A stretch of 64,000 nt of DNA, taken from the NCBI GenBank assembly GCA_027486755.1, contig JAIXOM010000013.1, positions 35,358 to 99,357 of the forward strand, read 5' to 3'. Shown here piece by piece: positions 42,918 through 51,527 of the stretch. Numbering within the stretch: position 1 is the first letter of the stretch; each line of letters starts with the position of its first letter. The notes beneath the pieces were generated by a model. It made no database searches, had not been told where the DNA came from, and saw only the letters and a list, made by a program, of their open reading frames with translations. The stretch comes from Comamonadaceae bacterium (GTDB lineage: Bacteria > Pseudomonadota > Gammaproteobacteria > Burkholderiales > Burkholderiaceae_C). A program made the translations under genes and the position numbers.

Positions 42918-44075
42918 ATGCGCGATGCCACTGCCATCGTCGGCCTGGGCGCGACGCCCTACTACAAGCGCGGCATGTCTGCGCCACAGACGCTGGAGGA
43001 ACTGGTCGGCAAGGCCGTGCTCGCCGCGGTGCAAGACAGCGGTCTGCAGGTGCGCGACATCGACGGCTTTGCCTATTTCGCGGGTGGCTTTGACACCGCC
43101 TTGCTGGTCGAAACCCTGGGCATACCCGAAATCCGTTTCAGCGCCACGCTCACCGGCACCGGCGGTGGTTCAGCCGGCGCCATTGGCCTGGCGGCGGCGG
43201 CCATCATCAGCGGGCAAGCCGAAGTGGTGGTTTGCGTGGGTGCCAATCAGCAAGGCGCACAGCGTTTTGGTGCCATCACCTCGGCCTACCCGGCCACCCC
43301 TGAAAACGCTTTTTTCTCAGCCTCGGGACTGGTGGGCCCGGGCCACATGTTCGCGCTGCTGGCCCGTCGCCACATGCACCTGTACGGCACCACCCGCGAA
43401 GACTTCGCCGAAGTGGCCATGGCCATCCGCGCCAACGCGGTGAGCAATCCCAAGGCCACCTTGCGCCAGCCCCTGACGCGCGAGGACTATTTCAAAGCGC
43501 CCATGCTGGCCGATCCCCACTGCCTCTTTGACTTTTGCCTTGAAAACGACGGTGCGGTGGCGGTCATCGTGACCTCGGCCGAGCGCGCCCGCGATCTGCG
43601 CCAGCGACCGGTGCGGGTGCTGGCCAGCCACCACGGCGGCGGCAGCGACTGGGGCCGCTCCATCTACTGGATGAACATGCCCGATGAGACCTTCGCCTCA
43701 TCGGGTCATGCCATGGTCGCGCGGCGACTGTACGCGGCCGCCGGGGTCGATCCCAAGGACATCGATACGGCGCAGATCTACGACCACTTCACCTCGCAGG
43801 TGATCATGCAGCTGGAGGACTACGGCTTTTGCGACAAGGGCGAAGGCGGCGCCTTCGTGCGCAGCGGCGCGATCCGGCGCGAGGGCGGCAGCCTGCCCAT
43901 CAATACCGACGGCGGTCAGCTTTCCTGCGGCTATGTGTGGGGCATGACCCATGTGCGCGAAGCGGTCGAGCAACTGCGCGGCACCGCCGTCAACCAAGTG
44001 CCGGGCGCGCAGCTTGCACTGGTGACCGGTGGCCCCTCGGTGATACCGGTCAGCGGCCTGATCCTGGCCAACTGA
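42918..44075 (+). CDS. SCP2-thiolase-like protein without nucleophilic cysteine (Ltp2-like aldolase candidate)
   Basis: This 385-residue protein has the thiolase fold (AIVGLGATPYYKRG at the start, GGQLSCGYVWGMTH near the end). The position of the nucleophilic cysteine reads TGTGGGSAGAIG, so the cysteine is glycine. Proteins of this type paired with a DUF35 partner are known as retro-aldolases in steroid side-chain degradation (Ltp2). The DUF35 gene follows 10 bases later, matching that pairing. A GTG precedes the chosen ATG. The steroid link is inference; other branched tertiary-alcohol CoA esters are possible. Confidence 0.85.
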   Translation: MRDATAIVGLGATPYYKRGMSAPQTLEELVGKAVLAAVQDSGLQVRDIDGFAYFAGGFDTALLVETLGIPEIRFSATLTGTGGGSAGAIGLAAAAIISGQAEVVVCVGANQQGAQRFGAITSAYPATPENAFFSASGLVGPGHMFALLARRHMHLYGTTREDFAEVAMAIRANAVSNPKATLRQPLTREDYFKAPMLADPHCLFDFCLENDGAVAVIVTSAERARDLRQRPVRVLASHHGGGSDWGRSIYWMNMPDETFASSGHAMVARRLYAAAGVDPKDIDTAQIYDHFTSQVIMQLEDYGFCDKGEGGAFVRSGAIRREGGSLPINTDGGQLSCGYVWGMTHVREAVEQLRGTAVNQVPGAQLALVTGGPSVIPVSGLILAN

Positions 44076-44085
44076 GGCAAGCTAC

Positions 44086-44535
44086 ATGGCCCTGGCACGA
44101 CGTCCACCGCCCGAGCTGTTCAAGCTGGCCTTGAACCGCTGGACCCAGCCCTTCTGGGAGGCCACCCGGCAACACCGCCTGCTGTTGGCCCGCTGCGCCG
44201 ACTGCGGCCATGCACGCATGCCACCGACCCCGTTTTGCCCGCGCTGTCAGTCGCAGCAGTTGCGCTGGCAAGAGCTGAGCGGGGCTGCGACGGTGTATTC
44301 CTTCACCGTGGTCGAGCGCGCCATCATGCCCGGCATGCAGGACCACCTGCCCTATGTGCCAGCAGTCCTGAGCCTGGCAGGCGCAGACGGCGCGCGCCTG
44401 ATCAGCAACGTCGTCGATGTCGAGCTCAGCGCCATCAGAGTAGGCATGCCGGTGCAGGTGGTGTGGGACGATGTGCCTGACCAGCAAGTGGCGATCCCGC
44501 GCTTTACCCGGGTGCCTGAGCACTCCATACGGTGA
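44086..44535 (+). CDS. DUF35 OB-fold protein with zinc ribbon
   Basis: This 149-residue protein has an N-terminal helix (PFWEATRQHRLLLARC) and a rubredoxin-like zinc ribbon with Cys37, Cys40, Cys51 and Cys54. An OB-fold follows (ATVYSFTVVERA, VGMPVQVVWDD). Such proteins form complexes with SCP2-type thiolases and hydratases and help bind acyl-CoA. As the last gene of the operon, right after the thiolase-like gene, it is almost certainly its partner subunit. Confidence 0.9.
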   Translation: MALARRPPPELFKLALNRWTQPFWEATRQHRLLLARCADCGHARMPPTPFCPRCQSQQLRWQELSGAATVYSFTVVERAIMPGMQDHLPYVPAVLSLAGADGARLISNVVDVELSAIRVGMPVQVVWDDVPDQQVAIPRFTRVPEHSIR

Positions 44536-44546
44536 TCTGCTGACGA

Positions 44547-44756
44547 TCAGGCCTGCTTGGAATCCTCTTCTTCCAGGAAGATCGCCGCCTCCGGGCAGTG
44601 CCTGGCCCCCAAACGGGCCTGCTCATGCAGAGCCGGCGGCACGCTCTGGCCATCCGAGCAGCAAAAGCCTTCCTCGTCGAGCCGGTAGACCGCGGGCGCC
44701 TTGGCCGCGCACAGGGCATGGCCGGTGCAGATGCTGCGGTCGATGTGGATCTTCAT
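44547..44756 (-). CDS. 3Fe-4S ferredoxin for the adjacent cytochrome P450
   Basis: This 69-residue ferredoxin has cluster ligands Cys10, Cys16 and Cys54 (ICTGHALC; HCPEAAI). Position 13, which is cysteine in 4Fe-4S ferredoxins, is histidine, as in the 3Fe-4S ferredoxins that serve bacterial P450s. Its ATG overlaps the P450 stop by four bases, so it is the direct electron donor candidate. A longer frame to 44897 overlaps the P450 and is not needed. A ferredoxin reductase is not in the window. Confidence 0.92.
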   Translation of the reverse strand: MKIHIDRSICTGHALCAAKAPAVYRLDEEGFCCSDGQSVPPALHEQARLGARHCPEAAIFLEEEDSKQA

Positions 44757-45982
44757 GGCGCCGCCTGCCCGACTGAGGTCGACGCAGGTCCTGCGGGCCA
44801 AACCAAGGGCACGGCCTCGGGTGACCAGACCAGACCACCGCGGGTGGGCAGATCTCCCTGTGCATCCACGGAAAAGACGGGCACCCGGCTGGCCCATTCC
44901 TGCAAAAACACCTTGATCTCCAGCCGCGCCAGGTGCGAACCCACGCAGCGATGGGGCCCCGCGCCGAAGACCAGGTGGTTGCTCACCGGGCGGTCGAAGT
45001 CGACGCGCAAGGGGTCTTCCACCATCTGTGGGTCCAGGCCATAAATATGGGCCGGAAATACCAAGCGGTCACCGGCCTTGAAACTCACGCCAGCGTAGAC
45101 CATGTCTCGGGTGACGCCGCGCTCGGTACCCGCCACGCCGTGGACGCGCATCAATTCCTCGATCGCATGGTCGATCAGTGCCGGGGCCTGCACCAGCCGC
45201 TGCCATTGCTCGGGATGCTGGCCGAGGTAGGCCATGATGAAGGAGAGCATGGCCGTCACGGTGTCGAGGCCGCCGAGAAACAGCAGGGTCACCATGCCCC
45301 GCTTCTCATCGGCCGTCAGCGGCCGGCCCTCGACCTGGGCCTGTACCACCAGACTGATCAGATCGGTGCCAGGCGCCGCCTCACGCTCAGCGATCAGCAC
45401 TTGCAGGTAGTCGCCCAGCTCATTGAGGGCGGCCAGCCGGTCCGCGATCTGTGGCGCTCGGGTAAAGCGAGCGACCTTGGCGATCAGCATCTCACGGTCA
45501 TCGAGTGGCGCCTTGGCCATGCGCATGAACAGCTCGACCGGGAAGACCTGCGCCACCTGGCTGACGAATTCGCAGTGTCCTTGCGACAGGACAGCCTCGA
45601 TCAGTCGGACCGCCAAGGCCCGCACATCGTCCTCCAGGTGCTGTATGCCCGCCGGCGAGAAGAAGGGGTTGATGATGCGGCGCAGTCCGGTGTGCAGCGG
45701 CGGATCGCACTGGTTGGGCAGGGTCGGCGGATGGCGCGCATTGGCCGGGTTGTGCACCGGGTCGCTGGAGAACTTGTCGGGCTGGCGCAGCATGTCCCGG
45801 GCCAGCGCAGCACGGCCGACCACCCAGTGACCCCTGTCCCCGGTGGTGTAGAACAGATCCGGGCTGCGCTCAAACAAGGCACTGACCTGCTGATGCGGAC
45901 AGCTTTGCAGCTGCGGCGCATTGAAGCGGTCGAATTCCACCACCCGCTCGGGGGGAATATGAGGGGGAATGCCTGTACTCAT
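44753..45982 (-). CDS. Cytochrome P450
   Basis: This 409-residue soluble P450 has the heme loop FGAGPHRCVGSHLAR, the I-helix LLFLGGLDTVTAM (AGxDT-like) and the K-helix ELMR. The segment QCDPPLHTGLRRIINPFFSP is the usual C-helix region. It hydroxylates an unactivated carbon using electrons from the overlapping ferredoxin. Its ATG overlaps the stop of the FMN oxidase gene. P450s of this class act on terpenoids, steroids and aromatic ethers. A start at 46057 is possible but would extend past the oxidase stop. Confidence 0.95.
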   Translation of the reverse strand: MSTGIPPHIPPERVVEFDRFNAPQLQSCPHQQVSALFERSPDLFYTTGDRGHWVVGRAALARDMLRQPDKFSSDPVHNPANARHPPTLPNQCDPPLHTGLRRIINPFFSPAGIQHLEDDVRALAVRLIEAVLSQGHCEFVSQVAQVFPVELFMRMAKAPLDDREMLIAKVARFTRAPQIADRLAALNELGDYLQVLIAEREAAPGTDLISLVVQAQVEGRPLTADEKRGMVTLLFLGGLDTVTAMLSFIMAYLGQHPEQWQRLVQAPALIDHAIEELMRVHGVAGTERGVTRDMVYAGVSFKAGDRLVFPAHIYGLDPQMVEDPLRVDFDRPVSNHLVFGAGPHRCVGSHLARLEIKVFLQEWASRVPVFSVDAQGDLPTRGGLVWSPEAVPLVWPAGPASTSVGQAAP

Positions 45983-47145
45983 GAAAAAGCTCCTGGGGAC
46001 GGCTGCGATGCCGACGCGGCCTGAAAAATCAATTCTGGCTGGAGATCGGCGATGCAACTGGCGCCAAGTTGGGCCATGGCGGTGTCAAGTTCGCCGCGCA
46101 GGATGTCCAGTGCCGCTTCGGCCCCGCGCTGCGCGCCCAGGGCGGCCGTGGCATAAAGAAAACTGCGGCCCAGCAGCACGAAATTGGCGCCGGCGGCCAA
46201 GGCCCGGGCGATGTCGTCGCCGCTGCGAACCCCACTGTCGAGCAGCAGGCTGAAATGCGGCCCCACAGCCTGGCGCACCGCCGGCAGCATCTCGATGGCG
46301 CTGGGCACAGCTGCCAGTTGCCGCCCGCCATGGTTAGACACCACGATGCCGTCGACGCCCAGGGCGGCGATGCGGACAGCATCTTGGGGATGCATCACGC
46401 CCTTGACAATGAGGGTGTGCCGCCAGCGCTGGCGTATTTGCTCCAACACGCCCCAGTCAATCTGAGCCTGCGCCAGCGACTGCAGCATGGCGCCGATGGC
46501 GATCGGCTCCTGCTGCGCTTGCGCCGCACGGAAATTCTCGAAGGTCGGCACGCCAGCGCGCCAGATGGCCCAGGACCAGCTCGGGTGGCTCAGTAGGTCG
46601 GCCAGCAGTGCGGGGCTGGGCCGCAGGGGCAGTGCGAATCCGTTGGCACGGTCGCGCAGGCGGCGGGCGGGGAAGTTGGCATCGACGGTCAGCACCAGGG
46701 TCCGCAGTCCGGCCGCCTCGGCCCGGTGCAGCAGCTGATCGGCCGTTGCGGCATCGCCGCCGAGGTAGATCTGGAACCAGGTGTGCTCGGGCGCCAGGCG
46801 GGCGATGTCCTCGATCGAGGTGCTGGCCATGGTCGACAACCCATAGGGAATGTTCGCGCCTGCGGCGGCTGCCGCCAGGGCCCGGTCCGTGCCTGGCCAA
46901 GCCAGATTGCACAAGCCCATGGGGCTGACACCGAAGGGCATCGCATAGTGCCGCCCCAGCAGCCGGGTCGATAAATCGCGCTCCCGACAGGGCCTGAGCA
47001 CGCGCGGCACCAGCGCCAGGTTTTCAAAGGCGCTCTGATTGCGGCGCAGGCTTTCTTCACTGCCCGCCCCACCGTCGATGAAGTCAAAGGCCAGGCGCGG
47101 CAGCCTTGCCTTGGCGCGCAGCCGCAGTTGCGCGATGCTGTGCAT
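45979..47145 (-). CDS. FMN-dependent 2-hydroxyacid oxidase/dehydrogenase
   Basis: This 388-residue TIM-barrel flavoprotein begins with the family pattern AKARLPRLAFDFIDGGAGSE. It has MPFGVSPMGLCNLAWPG, the active tyrosine in WFQIYLGG, and the catalytic histidine and substrate arginine in VVSNHGGRQL. It oxidises an alpha-hydroxy acid, such as lactate or mandelate, to the 2-oxo acid. It lies between the SnoaL-like gene and the P450 gene with four-base overlaps or tiny gaps, so the P450 product may be its substrate. Confidence 0.92.
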   Translation of the reverse strand: MHSIAQLRLRAKARLPRLAFDFIDGGAGSEESLRRNQSAFENLALVPRVLRPCRERDLSTRLLGRHYAMPFGVSPMGLCNLAWPGTDRALAAAAAGANIPYGLSTMASTSIEDIARLAPEHTWFQIYLGGDAATADQLLHRAEAAGLRTLVLTVDANFPARRLRDRANGFALPLRPSPALLADLLSHPSWSWAIWRAGVPTFENFRAAQAQQEPIAIGAMLQSLAQAQIDWGVLEQIRQRWRHTLIVKGVMHPQDAVRIAALGVDGIVVSNHGGRQLAAVPSAIEMLPAVRQAVGPHFSLLLDSGVRSGDDIARALAAGANFVLLGRSFLYATAALGAQRGAEAALDILRGELDTAMAQLGASCIADLQPELIFQAASASQPSPGAFS

Positions 47146-47147
47146 CT

Positions 47148-47615
47148 TCAGGCCTTGGAGGATTGGAGGCGGACCTGCTCGTACCAGGAGGGGCTGGCAT
47201 ACCACTCGACCACGATGCGTCGGTCCTCGATCAACCAGCGCTCACCATGGCGGCAGAAGGTGTCGATGTAGCGGCCGGCATGGTCCAGGCCAAAGCGGGT
47301 CAGGGTCATGAAGTAGGTCCATCCCTGGGCCCGGTCCTCGGCTATGAATTCCACCCGCGAGGTGGTCAGGTTGTGGCGCAGCAGCGGGATGGACCCATCG
47401 GCCTGCCGGTCGGGCCGGCCGCTACCGATCACGGCCTCATAAAAGGCGTGGATCTCTTCGCGTCCCGCTCTGCGGGTGCCGCTAGACAGTTCCAGCTTGG
47501 CCGCCGGCATGAAGGCCCCGGCCACGCCCTGGGCATCGCCGCTGTCGACGCAGTTGCAATAGGTCGATAGGGTGTGTGCAATTTGCACCCGATCCAGACT
47601 TTGAGATGTGCTCAT
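47148..47615 (-). CDS. SnoaL/NTF2-like protein
   Basis: This 155-residue protein has the NTF2-like fold (LSTYCNCVDSGDAQGVAGAF, REEIHAFYEAVI, GRYIDTFCRHGERWLIEDRR). AGGAGACGAC precedes the ATG at 47615, and the stop is three bases from the oxidase start, so it leads the P450 operon. A much longer open frame runs to 48080 but overlaps the divergent ThDP gene. SnoaL-like proteins may isomerise or dehydrate small ring compounds; the role here is not known. It is one of four such genes in the window. Confidence 0.82.
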   Translation of the reverse strand: MSTSQSLDRVQIAHTLSTYCNCVDSGDAQGVAGAFMPAAKLELSSGTRRAGREEIHAFYEAVIGSGRPDRQADGSIPLLRHNLTTSRVEFIAEDRAQGWTYFMTLTRFGLDHAGRYIDTFCRHGERWLIEDRRIVVEWYASPSWYEQVRLQSSKA

Positions 47616-47733
47616 GCTGTCGTCTCCTGCAAAAAGGTTGCGGTTCGTGCGCCAGCCGGCGCACGCCTCGGACCGAGCCGCAGCCGCCGGCGCCGAGGCC
47701 CGCAACCGGTGCTCAATCCAGTGGTCAACCCGG

Positions 47734-47768
47734 TGGTCAAGACCGTTCGGAATCATCATAATGTATAC
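47734..47768 (+). promoter_or_regulatory. Promoter and GTATAC operator candidate before the ThDP gene
   Basis: In the 201-base divergent gap, TGGTCA at 47734-47739 and CATAAT at 47757-47762 are 17 bases apart, a fair sigma70 promoter for the plus strand. The element TGTATAC at 47762-47768 contains a palindromic GTATAC overlapping the promoter, a form often bound by GntR/FCD-type regulators. A TGGTCAA word is also repeated at 47722. Confidence 0.45.
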
Positions 47769-47816
47769 GGCCAGGGGCAAAAAAATATAAACCCTGATCT
47801 CTGCCCGTCCCAAACC

Positions 47817-49514
47817 ATGACACCAGACCTCATGCACAAAGAACCTGTCTATCAGATCCTCGCCCAGGACATCAAGGACCTTGGCGTTGACACCGTGTTT
47901 GGGCTGATGAGCGACGACATCTGCCAGTTGTTCGCCACGCTCGATGCCATGGGCGTGCGCATCATCGGCGTGCGCCATGAGACCCAAGCCGTGATGGCTG
48001 CGGCTGGCTATGCCGCGGCCACCGGACGCCTGGGCGTGGCCCTGGTCGGGCGCGGTCCGGCCATGGCCAATGCGGTACATGGCGCCTTGTCGACCGCCAA
48101 GGCAGGCATGCCGGTGCTCTTGATCAGCGGGGATGCACCTTTGGGCCGAGGGGCAGTCAATCCACTGGGTCCGGACCTGAAATCATTTCCAGCGGCGGCC
48201 GTGACCCGGGCCTGCGGCATCGCAACCTTTGTGCCTTCGAGCACAGAGGCAGCGCGCCAATGCCTGGCCGATGCGGTGGCCGAGGCCTCGCTGGGCAAGC
48301 TCGCCGTGCTGCTGCTGCCCACCGATATTCAGGTGGGCTACGCGAGCCTGGCCGAGGGAGCATCCCCGTCTCGCCTGCTGGCGCCGGCGGCGCCGCAGCC
48401 GGCGCGTGGGGCCTCCATTGAAACGGCAGTGCGCTTGCTGCGCGACAGCCGCCGGCCGCTCATCGTCGCCGGCGTCGGTGCCTTCCGCAGCGGCGCCCGC
48501 CAGGCCATTGAAGCGCTGGCCGACAAGACCGGCGCCTTGGTGGTCAATGCACTGAAGGCTAAGGACATGTTTCGGGGCTATCCCTACGATATGGGCATCC
48601 TGGGCTCGTCCTCGACCTCGGTGGCTCGGCGCCATGTGGAGCAGGCCGATTGCGTTCTGGCCATCGGTGTGGCGCTCAATTCGCTGACCATGAGCTCGGG
48701 CAGCGCGCTGCCGCCGGTACCGCTGATCCATGTCGATGCGATGCGCACCCACATCGGCCGCTGGTGGCCGGCCGACGTGGCCGTGGTCGGCGATGCCAAG
48801 CTGGTGGCGCAGCAGTTGCTCGAGGCCCTGCCCGAGCGCAGCGCGCAAGACAAGCCCTGGCACACCGAAGCGGTACGCCGCGAGCTGGCCGCCTTTGAGC
48901 ACACCATGGATTTTCAGGTGGCCCATACAGCCCGCACCGTCGATCCGCGCGTGCTCACCCTGGCGCTCAGCCGCATGCTGCCTGAGCGTCGCCACATCGT
49001 CTTTGACGGCGGCAATTTCATGGCCAACTGGGCCTATTTTTCGGTGCCGGACCCAGGGCATTTCACCCACAGCCTGGACTCCGGATCGGTAGGCCTGGGT
49101 CTGGGCACGGCGATCGGGGTGGCACGCGGCAAGCCCGACTGCCCGGTGCTCCTGATGATCGGCGACGGTGGCATGCTGATGACCATGGGCGAGATCGAGA
49201 CCATCATCCGCGAAGACCTGCCGATGATCATTGCCGTCATGAACGATGCTGCCTACGGCGCCGAAGTGCACATCCTCAAAGGCCAGAACATGCCGCCGGC
49301 CAAGGCGGTCTTCTTCGATGTGGACTTTGCCCCTATGGCTGAGCCGCTGGGCTTTGAGGCCTACACCATCCGGTCCATGGATGATCTGCAAAAGCTCGCG
49401 CCCGTGCTGGCCGACCCCCAGGGCCCCATCTTGCTCGATTGCAAGATCAATGGCGATGTGATCGCCCCCTTCATCACCGAATTCACCCACAAAGACAGCG
49501 GCGACAAGCGCTGA
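47817..49514 (+). CDS. Thiamine-diphosphate-dependent enzyme (acetolactate synthase/decarboxylase family)
   Basis: This 565-residue enzyme has the three domains of the acetolactate-synthase superfamily. Glu55 in VRHETQAVMAAAGYAAATG activates the cofactor, and the ThDP/Mg motif GDGGMLMTMGEIETI ends near VMNDAAYGAE. It could be a benzoylformate-type decarboxylase, a carboligase or a 2-hydroxyacyl-CoA lyase. The ATG at 47817 or 47832 gives a family-like N-terminus. It is divergent from an operon with a 2-hydroxyacid oxidase, whose 2-oxo product would suit a decarboxylase. An SDR gene follows 18 bases downstream. Confidence 0.88.
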   Translation: MTPDLMHKEPVYQILAQDIKDLGVDTVFGLMSDDICQLFATLDAMGVRIIGVRHETQAVMAAAGYAAATGRLGVALVGRGPAMANAVHGALSTAKAGMPVLLISGDAPLGRGAVNPLGPDLKSFPAAAVTRACGIATFVPSSTEAARQCLADAVAEASLGKLAVLLLPTDIQVGYASLAEGASPSRLLAPAAPQPARGASIETAVRLLRDSRRPLIVAGVGAFRSGARQAIEALADKTGALVVNALKAKDMFRGYPYDMGILGSSSTSVARRHVEQADCVLAIGVALNSLTMSSGSALPPVPLIHVDAMRTHIGRWWPADVAVVGDAKLVAQQLLEALPERSAQDKPWHTEAVRRELAAFEHTMDFQVAHTARTVDPRVLTLALSRMLPERRHIVFDGGNFMANWAYFSVPDPGHFTHSLDSGSVGLGLGTAIGVARGKPDCPVLLMIGDGGMLMTMGEIETIIREDLPMIIAVMNDAAYGAEVHILKGQNMPPAKAVFFDVDFAPMAEPLGFEAYTIRSMDDLQKLAPVLADPQGPILLDCKINGDVIAPFITEFTHKDSGDKR

Positions 49515-49532
49515 GTCCCCGAAGGAGTTTCT

Positions 49533-50312
49533 ATGGCCCACAGGCTTGCAGGGAAAGTTGCCATCATCACAGGCGCAGGCTCAGGCATAGGCCGGGCCAG
49601 TGCCCAGTTGTTCGCGGCCGAGGGGGCGCAGGTGATGTGCGCCGACATCGTGACCGCCCATGTCGAGGAGACAGCCCGGCTGATCGGAGCCCAGGCCATC
49701 GCCGCGACGGTGGATGTGACTCGGCCCGCCGATATCGAGCGCATGGTGGCGCAGACCCTGGCGGCTTTCGGCCGGCTCGATGTGCTCTATGCCAATGCCG
49801 GCATCGGCGAGGCGAGCAATGCGATCGACATGACCATCGAGCAATGGGACCGCATGATCGCCGTTAACTTGACCAGCGTTTGGCTGTCGGCCAAATATGC
49901 CTTGCCGCACATGATCGCGGGCGGCGGCGGCTCCATCATCAACCAGTCCAGCACCGCGGGCCTGATCGGCATTCCTGACCTGCCACATTACTCAGCGGCC
50001 AAGACCGGTGTGATAGGCCTGACCCGGCAGATCGCTGCCGAATACGGGCCGCGCAATATCCGCTGCAATGCCATCTGCCCCAGCTCCATCCCCACGCCGC
50101 TGGTGTCTCGGGTGTGGGAACAGCGCGCCCGCGATGCGGGCAGCACCGCCAGTTTGGCCGAGCAGCAGGCTACTGTGGCCGCGCGGCATCCCATGCGCCG
50201 CATTGGCACGCTCAGCGACTGCGCCAATCTGGCGCTTTTCCTGGCCAGTGACGAGTCGGCATGGATCAGTGGCGCGGCAGTGCCGCTCGATGGCGGCCTG
50301 ACTGCCACCTGA
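49533..50312 (+). CDS. Short-chain dehydrogenase/reductase
   Basis: This 259-residue SDR has cofactor motif ITGAGSGIGRAS, NAG motif ANAGIGEAS, serine in INQSSTAG, and tyrosine and lysine in PHYSAAKTGV. The C-terminal ISGAAVPLDGG is standard. GAAGGAG lies before the ATG, and it follows the ThDP gene, so the two are co-transcribed. It may reduce or oxidise the product of the ThDP enzyme, for example an aldehyde-derived alcohol or acyloin. Confidence 0.92.
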   Translation: MAHRLAGKVAIITGAGSGIGRASAQLFAAEGAQVMCADIVTAHVEETARLIGAQAIAATVDVTRPADIERMVAQTLAAFGRLDVLYANAGIGEASNAIDMTIEQWDRMIAVNLTSVWLSAKYALPHMIAGGGGSIINQSSTAGLIGIPDLPHYSAAKTGVIGLTRQIAAEYGPRNIRCNAICPSSIPTPLVSRVWEQRARDAGSTASLAEQQATVAARHPMRRIGTLSDCANLALFLASDESAWISGAAVPLDGGLTAT

Positions 50313-50414
50313 TGCAAAGGCCATGCTGTGCGACGAGCGTCTTGCGCGCAAAGAGCCCAGCGGCACAAGTTCCCCCCGCATGATCGATAGGTTTTTTCCA
50401 CAAAGGAGAGTTCC

Positions 50415-51455
50415 ATGAGTACTGAGCACCCAGCATCCCCTCGCATCAACCGCCGCAACGCCATCGCAGCCCTGGGCGCGCTTGGCCTGGCCGGACAGGC
50501 CGCGCAGGCCCAGAACGTCGACCCGAACTGGCAAAAAATCGTGGCTGAGGCCAAAAAAGAAGGCTCCGTCATCATTTATCACCAGGCGGTGCCCCAGGTG
50601 TTTGAACGCCTGGCCAAGGACTTCCGGACCGTGTATCCGGAGATCAAGGTCGAATACCGACGCCAGCTCACGCCGGTGACCCATATGCAGGCCATCGAGA
50701 ACGAGAAGGCCACCAAGCTTGACGGCGCAGACATCACCCAATACGCCAATGCGATCTGGTATCGCGACAAGGCCCAGGAAAATTTCTTCCTCAAACCGGC
50801 GGGTCCCGCCACAATGGAATTTCCCAAGGACAGCCTGCTCTATGGCGTGGTGCCCGTGGTCGCGGTCATGCCTTTTGTGATGGCCTACAACACCAACCTC
50901 GTCAAGACACCGGTGACCGGCATGCGCGATCTCCTGCGCCCTGAATTGAGAGGGCGGGTCGGCAGTTCGGACCTGGTGGCAGAGACGGTGTTCGCCTTCT
51001 ACGAGTGGATCGAAAAGACCCAGGGAGCGGACTTCTTGCCCCAGTTTGCGGCACAAAAGCCCAAGCTGACCGTCGGCGTCCTTCCCCTGTTCCAAAGCAT
51101 CGCTTCCGGAGAGCTGGCCATGGCCGCCTACGGCATCCATGCGGTGGCCAATTCGCTGGTCGCCCAGGGCGCACCCATGAAGGTCTTCCAGCCCAACCCG
51201 GCTTTTGCGAGCCGGGACGTGATGGCTGCGCTCGCGCATTCGCGCCGGCCGAATGCGGCGCTGGTTTTCCTCGACTACGTGATGTCCCGCCGAGGCCAGG
51301 GTGTTTGGAATGGCTCGGGCGAGACGGCCAGCGTGATTCAGGGACTGCCGGGTTCCTTGGATGCCAGGACCATGCAGCCCTGGGATGTGTTTCGCTACAC
51401 GCCGGATTTCCAGCGCGACTACAAGGCCAAATTCGACAAGATGTTCAAGGCCTAA
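50415..51455 (+). CDS. ABC transporter substrate-binding protein (ferric/organic-anion type)
   Basis: This 346-residue protein has a twin-arginine-like signal (INRRNAIAALGALGLAGQAA, cleaved near AQA) and a type II binding-protein fold (AEAKKEGSVIIYHQAVPQ, YNTNLVKTPVTGMRDLLRPE). Relatives bind Fe3+, phosphonates or organic acids. AAAGGAGAG precedes the ATG. It is convergent with the ATPase and permease genes at 51528-54347. A second, related binding protein at 54416 belongs to that operon, so this one may be an alternative receptor for the same channel. Confidence 0.9.
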   Translation: MSTEHPASPRINRRNAIAALGALGLAGQAAQAQNVDPNWQKIVAEAKKEGSVIIYHQAVPQVFERLAKDFRTVYPEIKVEYRRQLTPVTHMQAIENEKATKLDGADITQYANAIWYRDKAQENFFLKPAGPATMEFPKDSLLYGVVPVVAVMPFVMAYNTNLVKTPVTGMRDLLRPELRGRVGSSDLVAETVFAFYEWIEKTQGADFLPQFAAQKPKLTVGVLPLFQSIASGELAMAAYGIHAVANSLVAQGAPMKVFQPNPAFASRDVMAALAHSRRPNAALVFLDYVMSRRGQGVWNGSGETASVIQGLPGSLDARTMQPWDVFRYTPDFQRDYKAKFDKMFKA

Positions 51456-51483
51456 AGCGCTGGGCACTCGAGGCCCGAGGAGA

Positions 51484-51509
51484 CAGGGCCCGGCTTCGGC
51501 CGGGTCCTG
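51484..51509. terminator. Strong hairpin with TTCG loop between convergent genes
   Basis: An 11-base arm at 51484-51494 pairs with 51499-51509 around a TTCG tetraloop, with one G-T wobble. It lies between the stops of two convergent genes (51455 and 51528). No T-run follows on either strand, so it may be a bidirectional attenuator or an RNA-stability hairpin and not a classic terminator. Confidence 0.6.
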
Positions 51510-51527
51510 CCCCTGCGCCGGTCAAGC

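Noticed and set aside
47616..48080. N-terminal extension of the SnoaL-like gene on the minus strand
   Set aside because: It would overlap the divergent ThDP gene and its promoter, and the ATG at 47615 has a strong ribosome site.
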